DNA from: an uncultured Prevotella sp.
GTDB taxonomy: Bacteria; Bacteroidota; Bacteroidia; Bacteroidales; Bacteroidaceae
Assembly (NCBI GenBank): GCA_944320285.1
Contig: CALUGX010000126.1
Coordinates: 21,498 to 85,497 of the forward strand
Direction: 5' to 3'
Length of the DNA stretch: 64,000 bases
The notes beneath the pieces were generated by a model. That model was not told the DNA's origin, ran no database searches, and saw only the letters and a program-made list of their open reading frames with translations. Shown one piece after another: positions 47,495-57,127 of this stretch (the stretch's first letter is position 1; every line of letters starts with the position of its first letter). The position numbers and the translations under genes were made by a program.

Positions 47495-48816
47495 TGGGTA
47501 AGATTTCAATACAAGATATTGCCGAGTTTATTTCAACTAAACATGGTTTGACGCGACAAGAGGCCGAAACCTTTATTTCTACGCTATTTGATGTCATAAA
47601 TGAAGGCTTGGATACCGAAAAGGCTGTAAAGGTAAAAGGACTTGGAACGTTCAAGGTGATTGATGTCCGTGAGCGTGAAAGTGTCAACGTAAACACCGGA
47701 GAACGTGTTGTCATTGAGGGACATGGCAAGATTACGTTTACGCCGGACCCTATTATGCGTGATCTGGTAAATAAGCCTTTTGCCCAGTTCGAGACGGTTG
47801 TTTTGAATGAAGGTGTTGATTTGGTGGAAATGGGCAAGGTGCAATCATCTGATGACATTGCAGATATTCAAGAGTCAGAAGTCGCTGATGAGGAGAAAGA
47901 TGACACTGAATTTGATGTCTTGCCTGAAAATGAGGAAGAAACTGTACAAGGTATTGACGATGATAAGTTCAATCTTGATGATAATGATGAAGATACTTTG
48001 GTTGAAGAAAACATCACTAAGGAAATAACAGGTGAACAGTCAAGTTTTGAATCTGATGTAAGGCAAGAAACTGATGACGCTGGATTTGTAAATGTTGATG
48101 GAGTTGAGCCTGTGAGTGATGAAGATGAAACGAATAGTGATATATCAATAACTGTTGGTTGTGGCGTTACGGATGATGCAGGGAAAGAAAACGTACCCGT
48201 CGTGACCGAGGCTGTAACGGCCAGTGAAGAGATTGACAGCTCTGATATTGCCCCAACAAAGAAAGATGTTTCTGAGAGTGATACCATGCTCGATGAAGCC
48301 ACTGATACCAATCCTGCCAACCACCGCAGGGCATGGGTGTTGCCCGTTTCTGTCATTGCAGCGGCAGTGTTAGCCTTGGGTGCAGGCTATTTCTGGGGGC
48401 GTAGCTCCGTGGAGCCAGTTATTAAATATAAAACCGTGTGTGTTGTTGAGAAGAGACCTGTGGCTGCAGTCTCCAAAGATACGGTAGTCACAGTTGACAC
48501 GGTTAAGGTTGCAATCAAGCAGGACACAGCTGTAAATACCAAGGCATCGGCGGAAGTTGATGTTGCCAAAACCATTCCGACTGTGAATTCACAAATATTA
48601 CTAAACGCCCAGGCTGTTGTTAATACGGGTGCTTACCGCATTGTAGGTACGGAGAAAACAGTTACAGTGAAGAAAGGAGAAACATTGGCAGGCATATCGA
48701 GATTGTATTTCGGTAACGGTATGGAGTGCTATATTCAAGTGCATAATGGAATTGAAGACGTAAAGCCTGGCATGAAGTTGAAAATACCAAAGCTGGAACT
48801 TAAGCGTAGAAAGTAG
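47494..48816 (+). CDS. HU-domain / transmembrane / LysM fusion protein
   Basis: A 440-aa protein. Residues 1-92 form an HU/IHF-type DNA-binding domain with VKGLGTFKVIDVRERESVN and GKITFTPDPIMRDLVN. Residues 110-278 are a very acidic, low-complexity linker. Residues 281-301 are a transmembrane helix (WVLPVSVIAAAVLALGAGYF). Residues 388-438 are a LysM-like domain with TVKKGETLAGISRLYFG. The layout would place DNA binding in the cytoplasm and peptidoglycan binding in the periplasm, linking the chromosome to the wall. That role is inferred. Confidence 0.85.
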   Translation: MGKISIQDIAEFISTKHGLTRQEAETFISTLFDVINEGLDTEKAVKVKGLGTFKVIDVRERESVNVNTGERVVIEGHGKITFTPDPIMRDLVNKPFAQFETVVLNEGVDLVEMGKVQSSDDIADIQESEVADEEKDDTEFDVLPENEEETVQGIDDDKFNLDDNDEDTLVEENITKEITGEQSSFESDVRQETDDAGFVNVDGVEPVSDEDETNSDISITVGCGVTDDAGKENVPVVTEAVTASEEIDSSDIAPTKKDVSESDTMLDEATDTNPANHRRAWVLPVSVIAAAVLALGAGYFWGRSSVEPVIKYKTVCVVEKRPVAAVSKDTVVTVDTVKVAIKQDTAVNTKASAEVDVAKTIPTVNSQILLNAQAVVNTGAYRIVGTEKTVTVKKGETLAGISRLYFGNGMECYIQVHNGIEDVKPGMKLKIPKLELKRRK

Positions 48817-48840
48817 GTTGCTTGCTATAATAAACACATA

Positions 48841-48884
48841 AAGCACGCCCCAAATCAGCTAAAATGGCTGTTTGGGGCGTGCTT
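48841..48884. terminator. Bidirectional terminator
   Basis: A perfect 14-bp stem (48841-48854 with 48871-48884) with an inner CAGC/GCTG pairing, between convergent genes. T-rich DNA follows on the plus strand. Confidence 0.85.
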
Positions 48885-48901
48885 ATTTTATTTCATCTTT
48901 G

Positions 48902-50137
48902 TCATTTCGTAACCTTTACGGGGTGTGAGATGTCATCTTTCCACTCTTTCAGAAAAGCATACCAGTCTTTGTCTTTATGGAAGCCAAAGGTTTCGTTGTC
49001 ACTGCAAAATGTTATTTGGTAGTGTAGTTCGTCAGTGTCTGTAGCCAGCACATAGGCATAGTTGTCTTTGTTGGCAGGTTCTTCGCTTACGATGTATTTT
49101 TCAGGAATACAGATACCCAAACCTACAGTCTCGCGCTTGTGGCCAACGCTGTCTTTCGCCGAAACAGGCCAGTCCTTGCCCCAGCATCCGCGCAGACCGT
49201 TCTTGTCAGAATATTCGGTAGAGTTTTTCACATTGATGAAGCCCGTGGCGAATTTGTAGCCGCTTGCGGGCTTGTTGAATTTCACGTCAACGTGGCATTC
49301 GCGGCGTCCTGCATACAGCGTATATAGCGCCGTCATGTCTATCGGCTCGGCGTTGCCGGCAGCCGTTTGCGGCGTCCATCCTTTGTCTTTCACTTCCACG
49401 ATGGTGCGTATCGGGCCGCGCGCTATGATTTTTTGGCTTCGCTTGTCAACGTTCTCAAGCATGGTAGGTTTTTGCCCGTCCCATCCGCGCAGCGTGCCGA
49501 GGCCGAGCGTGGAGCCTACCCACAACACGTCATCACCGTACATGGCGGCCTTCTGTTCCTTGTCGGGATAAAATTGTGTTTCTTTCAGTTCGAGCCTCTT
49601 TTGATATTTACCGTAGATGTCAACGGTTTGCCTGTGGTCGAAATAGATGCGGTAGGCCACCATGTCATTCTCGAACGCTGCCCCGTGATGGTGCAGCTGC
49701 CAGTAGGGGTTGGTACCGTTGTCAACCGTCAGCTCCGATATGTATAAGTCCTGTTTATTGCTCTCCTTTACTTTCTTGTTGCTCAACAGCATCTCAACGT
49801 ACACTTCAGGCTTGTATTCTCTCGGCTTGCCATCGTTGTAGAGCGTTACGTTGAACTTCTTTGCCGTGTTCTTGTCGATGTCTGTCAGAAAGCACAGCTC
49901 GTCAAACTGTCCGTCCTGGTCAATGTCGTCAAGCTGACAGGCGATTTCCTTGCCGTCGCTTGTCACCAAGGCCGATTTTACGTCAGTGCCGCAGTCTTTC
50001 AGACTGATTACCACAGGCACGCTTGTCTTGCCCTTGGCATAATTGTTTTCAACTGTCACGTCGAATGTCTTTTGCGCTAACATAGGCATTGCCGCAAGCA
50101 ATGCCAGCATGGTGGTTGTAATAAATTTTTTGTTCAT
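48902..50137 (-). CDS. DUF4861 family secreted protein
   Basis: A 411-aa protein with a signal peptide (ALLAAMPMLAQ). Blocks include CQLDDIDQDGQFDELCFLTD, YGDDVLWVGSTLGLGTLRGWDG and the closing WYAFLKEWKDDISHPVKV, which I recognise as DUF4861. Members are often found with polysaccharide degradation genes in Bacteroidetes; no such genes adjoin here. The catalytic role is unknown. Confidence 0.8.
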   Translation of the reverse strand: MNKKFITTTMLALLAAMPMLAQKTFDVTVENNYAKGKTSVPVVISLKDCGTDVKSALVTSDGKEIACQLDDIDQDGQFDELCFLTDIDKNTAKKFNVTLYNDGKPREYKPEVYVEMLLSNKKVKESNKQDLYISELTVDNGTNPYWQLHHHGAAFENDMVAYRIYFDHRQTVDIYGKYQKRLELKETQFYPDKEQKAAMYGDDVLWVGSTLGLGTLRGWDGQKPTMLENVDKRSQKIIARGPIRTIVEVKDKGWTPQTAAGNAEPIDMTALYTLYAGRRECHVDVKFNKPASGYKFATGFINVKNSTEYSDKNGLRGCWGKDWPVSAKDSVGHKRETVGLGICIPEKYIVSEEPANKDNYAYVLATDTDELHYQITFCSDNETFGFHKDKDWYAFLKEWKDDISHPVKVTK

Positions 50138-50259
50138 ATTGATTTGTTTTGTGGTTTTATGTCGTTTTTATTACCCATTGCCGACTTATAGAGACGTTGA
50201 ATGTGATGTCTCCATAGAGTTTGTGGTTGGTAATTTGCAAATGTTTATTTTCGTTTCTG

Positions 50260-50267
50260 CAAAGATA
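50260..50267 (-). promoter_or_regulatory. Promoter -7 box of the DUF4861 gene
   Basis: Minus-strand TATCTTTG, full TAnnTTTG match, about 120 nt upstream of the start. The -33 box is unclear. Confidence 0.45.
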
Positions 50268-50400
50268 TGGAATTTAATTTATAATTAAGAATTAAGAGTT
50301 TAAGAAAATGTATTTTGTGGCTTGTTGTGTTATCTGTTTTCTTAATTAGCTTAACGCTGGTATATGGTTCTTAACTCATAATTTACAGACTTGATTGTTT

Positions 50401-50770
50401 TCCTGTCTTTTTGTCAAAATAAGTTTGTCAGGAGTTTTTCTCCAAATAGAACGACTGTGGCCTTCATTAGGAGTGAAAACCGTTAAAACTGGTGGTAATA
50501 ACGGCCTTTACTACCAGTTATGATGCTCTTTACCACTCTTAATGATGGCTTTTATGCCTCTCGTTGATGCCCTTCGAGATGGTTGTTTGACGTCAATTAC
50601 ACTCTCGTTTACCGTCAATGGTGCCTCAATAGGCCGTTTTTCATGCAAAAATTAGCTGTTAATGCTGCACATATCTGTGACTATGTTGTATAACATTCAT
50701 TATAGCAGATGTTTACGTTTGCACACTTTTCCTTGCTGTATTTCCGCTCAATTCATTTTCATTCTAAAAT
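50401..50770 (-). repeat. Dispersed hairpin-rich intergenic element, copy B
   Basis: Reverse-orientation, diverged copy of 16445-16822. Read on the minus strand it gives GCAAGGAAAAGTGTGCAA, then GCATGAAAAACGGCCTATTG, then GAAGGGCATCA, GGTAAAGAGCATC, CAGTTTTAACGGTT and TTTTGACAAAAAGAC, in the same order as copy A. It has no coding frame. Confidence 0.6.
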
Positions 50771-51105
50771 ACCGCCTTATAAGGAGCATCAGCCAAAATC
50801 AATATGTAAGTAAATGTGCTGATTCTCTTTCATTGTGTCATTGTTGTTTTGCGGTTAAGTTTATGCTTTGTTAATAAAATGTCGTTTGTTTTCATCCGTC
50901 TTTTATATATTGTTGAGACGCAAAATTTTACGTCTCAACGATATACCGACAGCTTGATGTTATTTGCTTCTTTAATACAGACACCGTGTAACCGCTCGTT
51001 CTTAATAGTCTTTCTTTTTTCTTTAAACAATTTAGTCAATTTTTATATTTAAGCGTCCTAAAAGGCACTTTATATTACAAATATTTAATTATTTTAGCTA
51101 AATCG

Positions 51106-51136
51106 TTTGCAGATACGATTGTTTTTAGTACATTTG
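51106..51136 (+). promoter_or_regulatory. Promoter of gldB
   Basis: TTTG (51106-51109), 19-nt spacer, TACATTTG (51129-51136), full consensus, 20 nt upstream of the GTG start. Confidence 0.78.
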
Positions 51137-51155
51137 CAAAATAAAAAGTTAAGGC

Positions 51156-51974
51156 GTGAGAAAGATATTCTGTTTTCTTGCAATGGCTTTAATACTGTTT
51201 GCTGCGTGCGACTTGAAGTTGAAGCCGTTTGACGTTGATGATGATGGCGGGCACAGAATGGAAGTGAGCCGCTATGACCGTCTTGAGAGCCAGTATCTCA
51301 CTACGGGCGACTTCTCGGCGTTGCAGCAGATGAACATGAACTATCCCATAGAGACACGCACATTGATAGAGGATGTGTTGAGGTTAGGAGAGGTTAACGA
51401 CCCGCAGATTAACCACAAGTTTCTTGCTTTCTTCCAAGATTCAACGTTGCAGGCCATCGTGTCCGACGCCGAGTCACAATATGCCAATATGGATGACATT
51501 AACGCCCGGCTTACTAACGCTTTTGAACGGTTGCGGACGTTCATACCGGACATTCCCATACCACAAGTTTATGCGCAGATAAGTGCTTTGGACCAAAGCA
51601 TCGTGATTGGTGACAACACAATAGGAATATCCCTTGATAAATATTTGGGCAGAGACTACCCTTTGTATAAAAAGTATTACCTGCCGTCGCAGATTGCCAC
51701 GATGTCGCGTGAATACATCGTACCTGATTGTCTTAGCTTTTATCTGCTGAGCCTTTATCCGATGCACAATTTCGAGACGAGGGCACAGGTGGAACGTGAC
51801 TTGCACATGGGCAAAATTATGTGGGTGTGCAATGTCGCATTGGGACAAAAATTCTTTAAGTCACGTTATATCACGGCGGTAGACAAATACATGAACGCCA
51901 ACAAAAATATCGGTATCGAGGCTTTGCTTAAAAATAACGACTGCTCAAGTATTGCCAAGACATATTTGAAATAA
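51156..51974 (+). CDS. gldB: GldB-family lipoprotein
   Basis: A 272-aa lipoprotein (lipobox LFAAC, Cys18). GldB features are SRYDRLESQYLTTGDF, ISLDKYLGRDYPLYKKYYLP and SREYIVPDCLSFYLLS. GldB is named for gliding motility but also occurs in non-gliding Bacteroidales, where its role is unclear. The start codon is GTG. Confidence 0.82.
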   Translation: MRKIFCFLAMALILFAACDLKLKPFDVDDDGGHRMEVSRYDRLESQYLTTGDFSALQQMNMNYPIETRTLIEDVLRLGEVNDPQINHKFLAFFQDSTLQAIVSDAESQYANMDDINARLTNAFERLRTFIPDIPIPQVYAQISALDQSIVIGDNTIGISLDKYLGRDYPLYKKYYLPSQIATMSREYIVPDCLSFYLLSLYPMHNFETRAQVERDLHMGKIMWVCNVALGQKFFKSRYITAVDKYMNANKNIGIEALLKNNDCSSIAKTYLK

Positions 51975-52006
51975 ATGGTTGTTTAAAAGTAAAAAGGCAG
52001 TTTAAC

Positions 52007-52068
52007 GGCAAAAAAGTAAAGAATGTAAATACAGTAGTGATTTGCTGCAATGTCTTTACTTTTTTGCC
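52007..52068 (+). terminator. Hairpin after gldB
   Basis: A perfect 16-bp stem (52007-52022 with 52053-52068). A second, imperfect pairing of flanking GTAAAAAGGCA-type words (about 51985-51999 with 52070-52090) makes a nested structure 32 nt after the gldB stop. T-rich DNA surrounds it. Confidence 0.6.
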
Positions 52069-52131
52069 TTTTTGTCTTTTTACCTTTAAATATGGGCAAT
52101 ATTTTCAAGTGATGTTCGTTATTTGGGAGTA

Positions 52132-53604
52132 ATGAAGAATATAGTTTTTACATTATGTGTTGCGGTGTGCTTAGGAATTGTTGCCGCTTGCACGGACGAC
52201 GATTCGTTCAGCACGTCGCCGTCGAATATGTTGACGTTTTCATCAGACACAATAAGTATGGACACGGTGTTTTCAACAGTGCCGACGGCTACGCGCACCA
52301 TTTGGGTGTATAACCGTTCCGGTGACGGCATACGTTGTACTAACGTGCGCCTTGCCAAAGGTAACCAGACGGGTTTCAGGGTTAACGTTGACGGAGAATA
52401 CCTTAGTCCTACGGCGGGATACCAAGTGCAGAACGTTGAGATAAGGAAAGGCGACAGCATACGTGTTTTCGTTGAGTTGACATCGCCGACAAACGGAGTA
52501 GACGGACCGCAACTGCTTGAGGACGAACTTGTGTTTTTACTCGAAAGCGGTATGGAACAAAGAGTAAACCTAAACGCACATACGTGGGACGCAACGTTGC
52601 TGCGTGACGTCGTGATAAGTGATGACGCCACGATAGACAGTCGTGAGAGACCCGTTGTGGTTTACGGTGGACTGACGGTTGACAGTTTAGCCACGCTGAC
52701 GATTGAGCCAGGTACGACGCTTTACTTCCACGGCGACGCCGGTATCGATGTTTACGGCCGTTTGTTGGCCGAAGGTACGGCCGAGGAAAACATCGTGTTG
52801 CGAGGTGACAGGACTGACCGGATGTTTGATTACTTGCCTTATGACATGGTAAGCGGGCAGTGGCAAGGCGTAAAGTTTCACAGTTCGTCGTATGGCAACG
52901 TGGTGGCCTTTACCGACATACATGGCACGTTTGACGGCGTGGTGTGTGATTCTTCTGACGTATCGGTGACGAAACTAACCATGCGCAACAGCACTGTGCA
53001 CAACTGTCAAGGATATGGCGTCATGGCAGTAAGTAGCAAATTAGATTTTAACAACTGCCAGATAACAAACACATTGAATAACTGTGTGGCCGTGTTTGGT
53101 GGCGATGTGACAATGAAGCATTGCACGATTGCCCAATTCTATCCGTTTGACTCAAATCGTGGCGCAGCCCTGATGTATGCCAACCATCGTGACGGTGTGG
53201 AGTTGCCGCTTCTCCGGATGGAATGTATTAACAGTATTGTGACAGGTTACGGGGATGAGATGGTTATGGGCGACAAACTTGGTGATGAAAGCTCTGTGGC
53301 ATTCAATTACCGTTTTGTCAACTCTTTGTTGCGCACGGAGAAAGTAGAAGGCGACGATAACGTTATCGGTGTCATCTGGGAAGATGTCACGGCTGAAGAT
53401 GTTGATACATCGGCGGTGATGGGAGAGGAGAACTTCCGTCTTGTTGACATTGATATGCAACGGTATGATTTCCATCTCGATTCATTGTCATACGCCATCG
53501 GTGCTGCCGACAAAAACAATTCGTTGCCTGACGACCGTGACGGCAGACAACGTGACGACGCCCCTGATATGGGATGTTATGAGTATTTTAAAGATGAGCA
53601 ATGA
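52132..53604 (+). CDS. Right-handed beta-helix lipoprotein
   Basis: A 490-aa surface lipoprotein with lipobox IVAAC. An N-terminal beta domain precedes a parallel beta-helix from about residue 165: LTVDSLATLTIEPGTTLYFH and repeated VxxCxxxN-like turns (STVHNCQGYGVMAV, NCQITNTLNNCVAVFGG, HCTIAQF). The end DDAPDMGCYEY is a frequent tail of choice-of-anchor and right-handed helix proteins in Bacteroidetes. No catalytic residues are assigned. An in-frame TTG at 52123 is a less likely start. Confidence 0.78.
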   Translation: MKNIVFTLCVAVCLGIVAACTDDDSFSTSPSNMLTFSSDTISMDTVFSTVPTATRTIWVYNRSGDGIRCTNVRLAKGNQTGFRVNVDGEYLSPTAGYQVQNVEIRKGDSIRVFVELTSPTNGVDGPQLLEDELVFLLESGMEQRVNLNAHTWDATLLRDVVISDDATIDSRERPVVVYGGLTVDSLATLTIEPGTTLYFHGDAGIDVYGRLLAEGTAEENIVLRGDRTDRMFDYLPYDMVSGQWQGVKFHSSSYGNVVAFTDIHGTFDGVVCDSSDVSVTKLTMRNSTVHNCQGYGVMAVSSKLDFNNCQITNTLNNCVAVFGGDVTMKHCTIAQFYPFDSNRGAALMYANHRDGVELPLLRMECINSIVTGYGDEMVMGDKLGDESSVAFNYRFVNSLLRTEKVEGDDNVIGVIWEDVTAEDVDTSAVMGEENFRLVDIDMQRYDFHLDSLSYAIGAADKNNSLPDDRDGRQRDDAPDMGCYEYFKDEQ

Positions 53605-53619
53605 TTAATTGATACAACA

Positions 53620-54099
53620 ATGGAGCATCTTACAATAAAGTTTGAATATGATGTTTTAAGGTATGGCGAACTGCCGGAGGATGTCAAAGTATTGGTAAAC
53701 AACGCTAAGGAAGCAACCAAAAATTCTTATTCTCCGTATTCAAAATTTAAGGTGGGAGCAGCTTTGAGACTCGAAGACGGGCGTATCGTCATTGGTGCTA
53801 ATCAGGAAAATGCCGCGTTTCCTGTAACTATGTGTGCCGAGCGTTCTGCGATATTCAATGCCCAATCGAACTGGCCGAACCTTGCGATAATGCAGATTGC
53901 CATAGCTGCAAGTAATTCAAACGGCTTTGTGAAAGATCCTGTGACTCCATGTGGAATGTGCCGTCAGGCCCTGCTTGAAATGGAGCAAAGGTATAATCGC
54001 AACATTGCAGTTTATCTTTATGGCGAAAATGCAGTCTATTTTATTGATAGTGTAAAAAAACTTTTGCCACTTTCGTTTGTTAATGAGTCTATGCTCTGA
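53620..54099 (+). CDS. cdd: Cytidine deaminase
   Basis: A 159-aa zinc deaminase for cytidine/deoxycytidine salvage. Zinc ligands and the catalytic Glu are in TMCAERSAIF and TPCGMCRQALLE. The substrate block is YSPYSKFKVGAAL. It starts 15 nt after the beta-helix gene. Confidence 0.94.
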   Translation: MEHLTIKFEYDVLRYGELPEDVKVLVNNAKEATKNSYSPYSKFKVGAALRLEDGRIVIGANQENAAFPVTMCAERSAIFNAQSNWPNLAIMQIAIAASNSNGFVKDPVTPCGMCRQALLEMEQRYNRNIAVYLYGENAVYFIDSVKKLLPLSFVNESML

Positions 54100-54133
54100 C
54101 GCCTGATGTTAAGCCTTTTCTAACATGATCGCG

Positions 54134-56998
54134 TTAAATCCCGCACAGGCTGTGATATGGGCAGATGCTGCATATACTTTTGTCTGTTGTTGGGGTGAAC
54201 GGCTTTTCAAGTTCAAAAATATCTGCAAGAACACCTGACAAGTTCGCTGTGAACTCATCTGAGTATTCCGTTATGTCTTTAACTTTGTTTTTTCCAATAC
54301 ATATTGTCGGGTCGTAGTTGTCGCCTGTAGTGTGCTGTATGAACATCAAAGCTGGACTTACCGGCAGCCGGTCAGGATTGTATTTGTCATCGTCACTTAT
54401 CGCTGTGGCGTAAAGCATCGTTTGCAGGAAGTAATCAGGGTGCTTATCCGTGTCAAGGGGTGTTGTGAATAAGTCGTCTATTGCGCTTACAGCTTTTAGG
54501 GGTAAGCGTCCGGTCTTATAGTCAACAACCCTCATTCGCCACTCCCCGGTTTCGTTGTCAAGTATTTGGTCAAGCCTGTCGATGCGTCCGCCTACTTGTA
54601 TTGTGCGTTCGCCGGAGCTTGTGGTTATCCTTATGGTCTTGTTTACGGACAGCTCAACGTCGTTTATCTTGAAAGGTGCTAATTTCTTGTCGATTTCTAA
54701 CAGGCGGCGGATATATTTTATTATTACTTCCCTGTTGATCAGTTGCAGCCCGTTGTATTCAACAGGTTTGCCGCTGTTCTTTTTGTTAAACAATATCTCG
54801 CTGAATGCTTCGTCAACTATTCTCGCTGTCAGTTCTTCATGTTCAAGTGCGTAAGATATGTCGTCGCTTGTGACAGTCCCGTCCTTGTGCCGCAGTTTTG
54901 AGTAGAGATGTTCCGATGCAAGATGGAACACATTACCAAAAATCCTACTGCTCATTTCCTCAAGTTCGTCGTCTTCGGGTTCACTTATGAGGGCGATGTT
55001 GTTATAATAGAATTGTAATTGGCAGCGCATATAACGGTTGATTGACGTCGGGGATATATAGTTTATAGTGTTCAAGACATCTGCAATTTTGCCTTTTTTG
55101 TCTATTTCCGTAATGTCTTTGTATTTCTGCCGAAGTTCAGCTTGCAATGATATGCGCTTAATGTCGAAACTGCTTTCGGTGAGAAGTTGCACCATGAAAC
55201 GGCTCATTTCACCTGTTTGACCGTTATCCGTAGAGTTATTATAGGCTATTGTTATGTCAGTTGCCCTTTGTAGCAGGTTATAAAAATAGTATGCATATAC
55301 GGCCACTTTATTGTCGATAGTTGTCAGATCATACGCTTTTCTTATGGAATATGGTATGAATGACGAGTCGTTAATACCTTGGGGCATATTCCCTTCATTG
55401 CACGACAGTATGAGAATATTGTCGAAATCGATGTTTCTTGTTTCCAGGATGCCCATAATCTGTACTCCTTCAACTGGTTCGCCGTGGAATGGAACAGACG
55501 TGGCCTTGATCAGTTGTGTTACAAGCCTTTGCATAGTGATGGCGTCAACACAAAGATCTCCTGACTTAACGAGCTCGTTAAGCCGGTTGCACAGTGTGAA
55601 CATCCTGAACAATGCTTCTTGTGAGAGCGGATCTTGTCCGGCATTGCCAAATTTGGGTGCTATCGTTTTCAGCACATCTAAAATCCATTGTATCAATGGC
55701 TTCCCTTCGTAGATACCGCAAAACAATGTCGCTAAATTTACGTCTGCAGAAAGTTCGGGCAGAGTGGGGTGGTATATTCTTTCGGCTTTCAGCTTGTCGG
55801 CAAGTGTGTCGCACTCGTTTGATACATATCTTGAATAGGGGTGTGACAGTATTTGCATCACTTTCTTGACAGTAAATGTGCCTTTAGACGGTGAGTATCC
55901 GTTAATCCACAAGTCTAAAAGTTGTAAGACGAACGATGCTATCGTTGTCTGGAACAGCGGATAGCCCGTAGTGATATTGAGGCTTTTTACTTCTTCTGGG
56001 ATGCTGTGAATTACAACAGGCAGCAACGATTCGTCACATAGGATTATCGCAGTGTTATGTCCATCTTTGTATCTGTCGTTTTCTTTCAACCAGTCGTTAA
56101 TGTATCTTGCCTGTATGTTTTCGGTTGCGGCGTTTATGTATGTTATGTTTTTTTGCTTGCTTAAATTGTCATAAATGTCTTTGTTTGATGTGTCGAGTTC
56201 GTTGGGATAAGTTTTTATGAATTGTGAAATGTAATGCCCCGCTTCGTTGTTTGTCGTGTGGCCGGGCATATAATATTTGTCGAAATCCCAGTAAAAGCAG
56301 GCTTTTCCGCTTTTTTTTAAAGTGGAAAACAATTCTTGTTCTACTTTTTGTATGACGTTGAAGCCTACAAAAAGGTACTTGTCATATCTGAAGTCAATAT
56401 TTTTGTTTAACGCCACTTCCTTGTACAACATACCTTCGTATGCTATGTTTTGCATTTGCAGGCGTTCTTTGAAATTTGTGTAGATATCGTTCAGATGACA
56501 CCATAATTTCATGAAACGCATTTTAAGTTCGGTATTGCTGTCGGCAGTAAAGTTGCTGAAAAAGCGTTTTAACACCTTTTTTTGTTCTTCATCAAGGTAT
56601 GATATGTCGTCAAGTTTGTGTATGTCTTTTACATTGCTGAAAACCTTTGCCGCATCGGCCATATTTTTGTCTATGTCGTCGAAGTCAGCGATGAGTAGTT
56701 GCCCCCATCCGAAAAAATGATCAAGGGTTTCATCTATTCCCGTGCATTCAGTAAAACTTTTATGCAGGTCGCATATCAGTTTTATAGGGTCACCAACGCT
56801 CAGGGTCGAATGCCGACGGAACAACTCACTTATCGTGATGTACGCCGGTGCCCAGATCGCTTTTCCGGCAGCCTTAGCCAGATATTCGTTCATAAATAGC
56901 GAGGCGCGTTTATTGGGAAATACTACTGCTATTTGTGACAAGTCGGTGCCGTATTTGTCAAGGATGTCTTGTGCTACGTATTCTAAAAATTTCTTCAT
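54134..56998 (-). CDS. AddB-like PD-(D/E)XK nuclease / inactivated helicase
   Basis: A 954-aa protein. The N-terminus (VVFPNKRASLFMNEYLAKAA) resembles an AddB inactivated helicase fold. The C-terminal nuclease has VGGRIDRLDQI and VDYKTGR. A four-cysteine iron-sulfur staple is visible as RYMRCQLQFYY plus the end CSICPYHSLC. AddB works with the AddA helicase-nuclease in double-strand break repair; no AddA gene is adjacent. Confidence 0.82.
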   Translation of the reverse strand: MKKFLEYVAQDILDKYGTDLSQIAVVFPNKRASLFMNEYLAKAAGKAIWAPAYITISELFRRHSTLSVGDPIKLICDLHKSFTECTGIDETLDHFFGWGQLLIADFDDIDKNMADAAKVFSNVKDIHKLDDISYLDEEQKKVLKRFFSNFTADSNTELKMRFMKLWCHLNDIYTNFKERLQMQNIAYEGMLYKEVALNKNIDFRYDKYLFVGFNVIQKVEQELFSTLKKSGKACFYWDFDKYYMPGHTTNNEAGHYISQFIKTYPNELDTSNKDIYDNLSKQKNITYINAATENIQARYINDWLKENDRYKDGHNTAIILCDESLLPVVIHSIPEEVKSLNITTGYPLFQTTIASFVLQLLDLWINGYSPSKGTFTVKKVMQILSHPYSRYVSNECDTLADKLKAERIYHPTLPELSADVNLATLFCGIYEGKPLIQWILDVLKTIAPKFGNAGQDPLSQEALFRMFTLCNRLNELVKSGDLCVDAITMQRLVTQLIKATSVPFHGEPVEGVQIMGILETRNIDFDNILILSCNEGNMPQGINDSSFIPYSIRKAYDLTTIDNKVAVYAYYFYNLLQRATDITIAYNNSTDNGQTGEMSRFMVQLLTESSFDIKRISLQAELRQKYKDITEIDKKGKIADVLNTINYISPTSINRYMRCQLQFYYNNIALISEPEDDELEEMSSRIFGNVFHLASEHLYSKLRHKDGTVTSDDISYALEHEELTARIVDEAFSEILFNKKNSGKPVEYNGLQLINREVIIKYIRRLLEIDKKLAPFKINDVELSVNKTIRITTSSGERTIQVGGRIDRLDQILDNETGEWRMRVVDYKTGRLPLKAVSAIDDLFTTPLDTDKHPDYFLQTMLYATAISDDDKYNPDRLPVSPALMFIQHTTGDNYDPTICIGKNKVKDITEYSDEFTANLSGVLADIFELEKPFTPTTDKSICSICPYHSLCGI

Positions 56999-57094
56999 TT
57001 CATTTGTCTGTTAATGTGTCTTTGGCTCTCAATGCCGCGCCATTTTGTTTTTGATGAATGTCCGCAATCATCCCATCAGCCCTTTTCCGGCAAG

Positions 57095-57122
57095 GCATTT
57101 GTCTTTAACTCCTTTAACTCCT
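57095..57122 (+). repeat. GCATTTGTCTTTAACTCC repeat copy
   Basis: GCATTTGTCTT followed by two TTAACTCCT-type units, in the DUF5103-AddB gap just before the DUF5103 stop. The same word recurs at 58491, 61110 and 61181, and in reverse complement at 18067. Confidence 0.5.
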
Positions 57123-57127
57123 ATTTT

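Larger units (their letters stand above)
50138..51155. other. Long intergenic gap before gldB
   Basis: About 1 kb without a supported gene. It holds the DUF4861 promoter, AT-rich TTAAG-type repeats near 50283-50380, repeat copy B and the gldB promoter. No further structure was identified between about 50800 and 51100. Confidence 0.55.
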
